Shown here: piece after piece, positions 14,167 through 14,443 of the stretch
Layout of the letters: every line of letters starts with the position of its first letter
Numbering within the stretch: the first letter of the stretch is position 1
DNA from: Pseudomonadota bacterium
GTDB lineage: Bacteria > Pseudomonadota > Alphaproteobacteria > ATCC43930 > CGMCC-115725
Length of the DNA: 14,443 nucleotides
Assembly: GCA_021790295.1 (NCBI GenBank)
Contig: JAJYIC010000019.1
Span: 1-14,443 of the forward strand
Reading direction: 5' to 3'
Position numbers and translations under genes: made by a program
Notes under the pieces: model-generated
The model's database searches: none
Told to the model about the DNA's origin: nothing
The model's input: the letters and a program-made list of their open reading frames with translations, nothing else

Positions 14167-14443
14167 ATGGGCGTGCTTTTGGGCGCGATCGCCGACGATT
14201 TCACCGGCGCCACCGATCTTTGCAACACCCTTCAGCGCCGCGGCATGAGGACGGTGCAGTTGATCGGCGTGCCCCCAAAGGGCGCGAGCGCGCCCGAGGC
14301 CGAAGCCTTCGTCATCGCCCTCAAGACGCGAACGGTTGCCGCGGCCGAGGCCGTCAGAAAGAGCCTCGACGCGCTCGCCTTTCTCCAGGCGGCGGGGGCG
14401 CGCCAGATCTTTTTCAAATACTGCTTCGAGCAGTATTTGAAAA
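14167..14443 (+). CDS. otnK: 3-oxo-tetronate 4-kinase (DUF1537 family), 3' end missing
   Basis: The first 85 or so codons of a DUF1537 four-carbon acid-sugar kinase. The N-terminus MGVLLGAIADDFTGATDL has the family's ADDFTGATD signature. VQLIGVP, FVIALKTRT and the start of the FFKYC motif follow. OtnK phosphorylates 3-oxo-tetronate with ATP at C4. The family's KYC is normally followed by STFDST, but here the reading becomes FEQYLK because the sequence folds back on itself, so the last six residues are probably not real. GGAGG stands six bases before the ATG. It diverges from otnI-denD. The decarboxylase OtnC, expected nearby, would lie beyond the window. Confidence 0.85.
   Translation, partial: MGVLLGAIADDFTGATDLCNTLQRRGMRTVQLIGVPPKGASAPEAEAFVIALKTRTVAAAEAVRKSLDALAFLQAAGARQIFFKYCFEQYLK
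14411..14443. repeat. Perfect 15-bp inverted repeat ending at the window edge
   Basis: Bases 14411-14425 are exactly complementary to 14429-14443 around a TCG loop, and the palindrome stops at the last base given. It interrupts the conserved KYC motif of otnK. Read backwards, the right arm continues as TGC TCG, which restores the expected Cys-Ser, so the arm looks like the true downstream sequence joined in inverted orientation. Confidence 0.8.

Noticed and set aside
1..14443. CRISPR array, tRNA, rRNA, prophage or defence genes
   Set aside because: No regularly spaced repeats, cloverleaf-like or rRNA-like stretches, integrase, or phage/defence protein signatures were seen on either strand.

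Overview
The window is high-GC DNA from an alphaproteobacterium, most probably of the Hyphomicrobiales (Rhizobiales); I judge this from gene content and order and did not test it. The gene run hemW, lpoA-like lipoprotein, rsmI, yraN, two-BON-domain lipoprotein, gshB is a familiar housekeeping neighbourhood in that class. It also mirrors the rsmI-lpoA-yraN-dolP neighbourhood of Escherichia coli. A narrower guess such as Beijerinckiaceae or a methylotroph cannot be supported from the sequence alone.

Layout. Positions 3-5578 are core genes: the 3' part of hemW (+), a lipoprotein of the LpoA / penicillin-binding-protein-activator type (-), then rsmI, yraN, a BON-domain lipoprotein and gshB (all +). 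A small SAM-dependent methyltransferase (5589-6239, -) closes this block. From 6240 onward the content is mostly accessory organic-acid metabolism: a 327-bp leader with a GntR-type palindrome, a major-facilitator transporter (6567-7850, +), the core gene argC (7896-8945, -), a 118-bp palindromic repeat element (8993-9110), and a two-gene operon of a class III CoA-transferase and a thiamine-diphosphate enzyme (9235-12152, +). Last comes a tetronic-acid (D-erythronate type) catabolic cluster: denD and otnI on the minus strand, diverging from a truncated otnK on the plus strand.

How the genes may work together. The CoA-transferase/ThDP pair looks at first like Frc/Oxc (oxalate degradation). By hand comparison with the remembered Oxalobacter sequences, the ThDP enzyme keeps the cofactor glutamate but lacks both Oxc active-site tyrosines, and the transferase lacks the glycine-rich loop of Frc. 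I therefore propose a 2-hydroxyacyl-CoA lyase-type cycle releasing formyl-CoA that the transferase re-uses; this is the most interesting hypothesis here. DenD, OtnI and OtnK would turn a C4 sugar acid into 3-oxo-tetronate 4-phosphate; the decarboxylase OtnC is not in view.

The last 33 bases are a perfect inverted repeat. It replaces the sequence expected in otnK and looks like a fold-back assembly or amplification artefact at a contig end.
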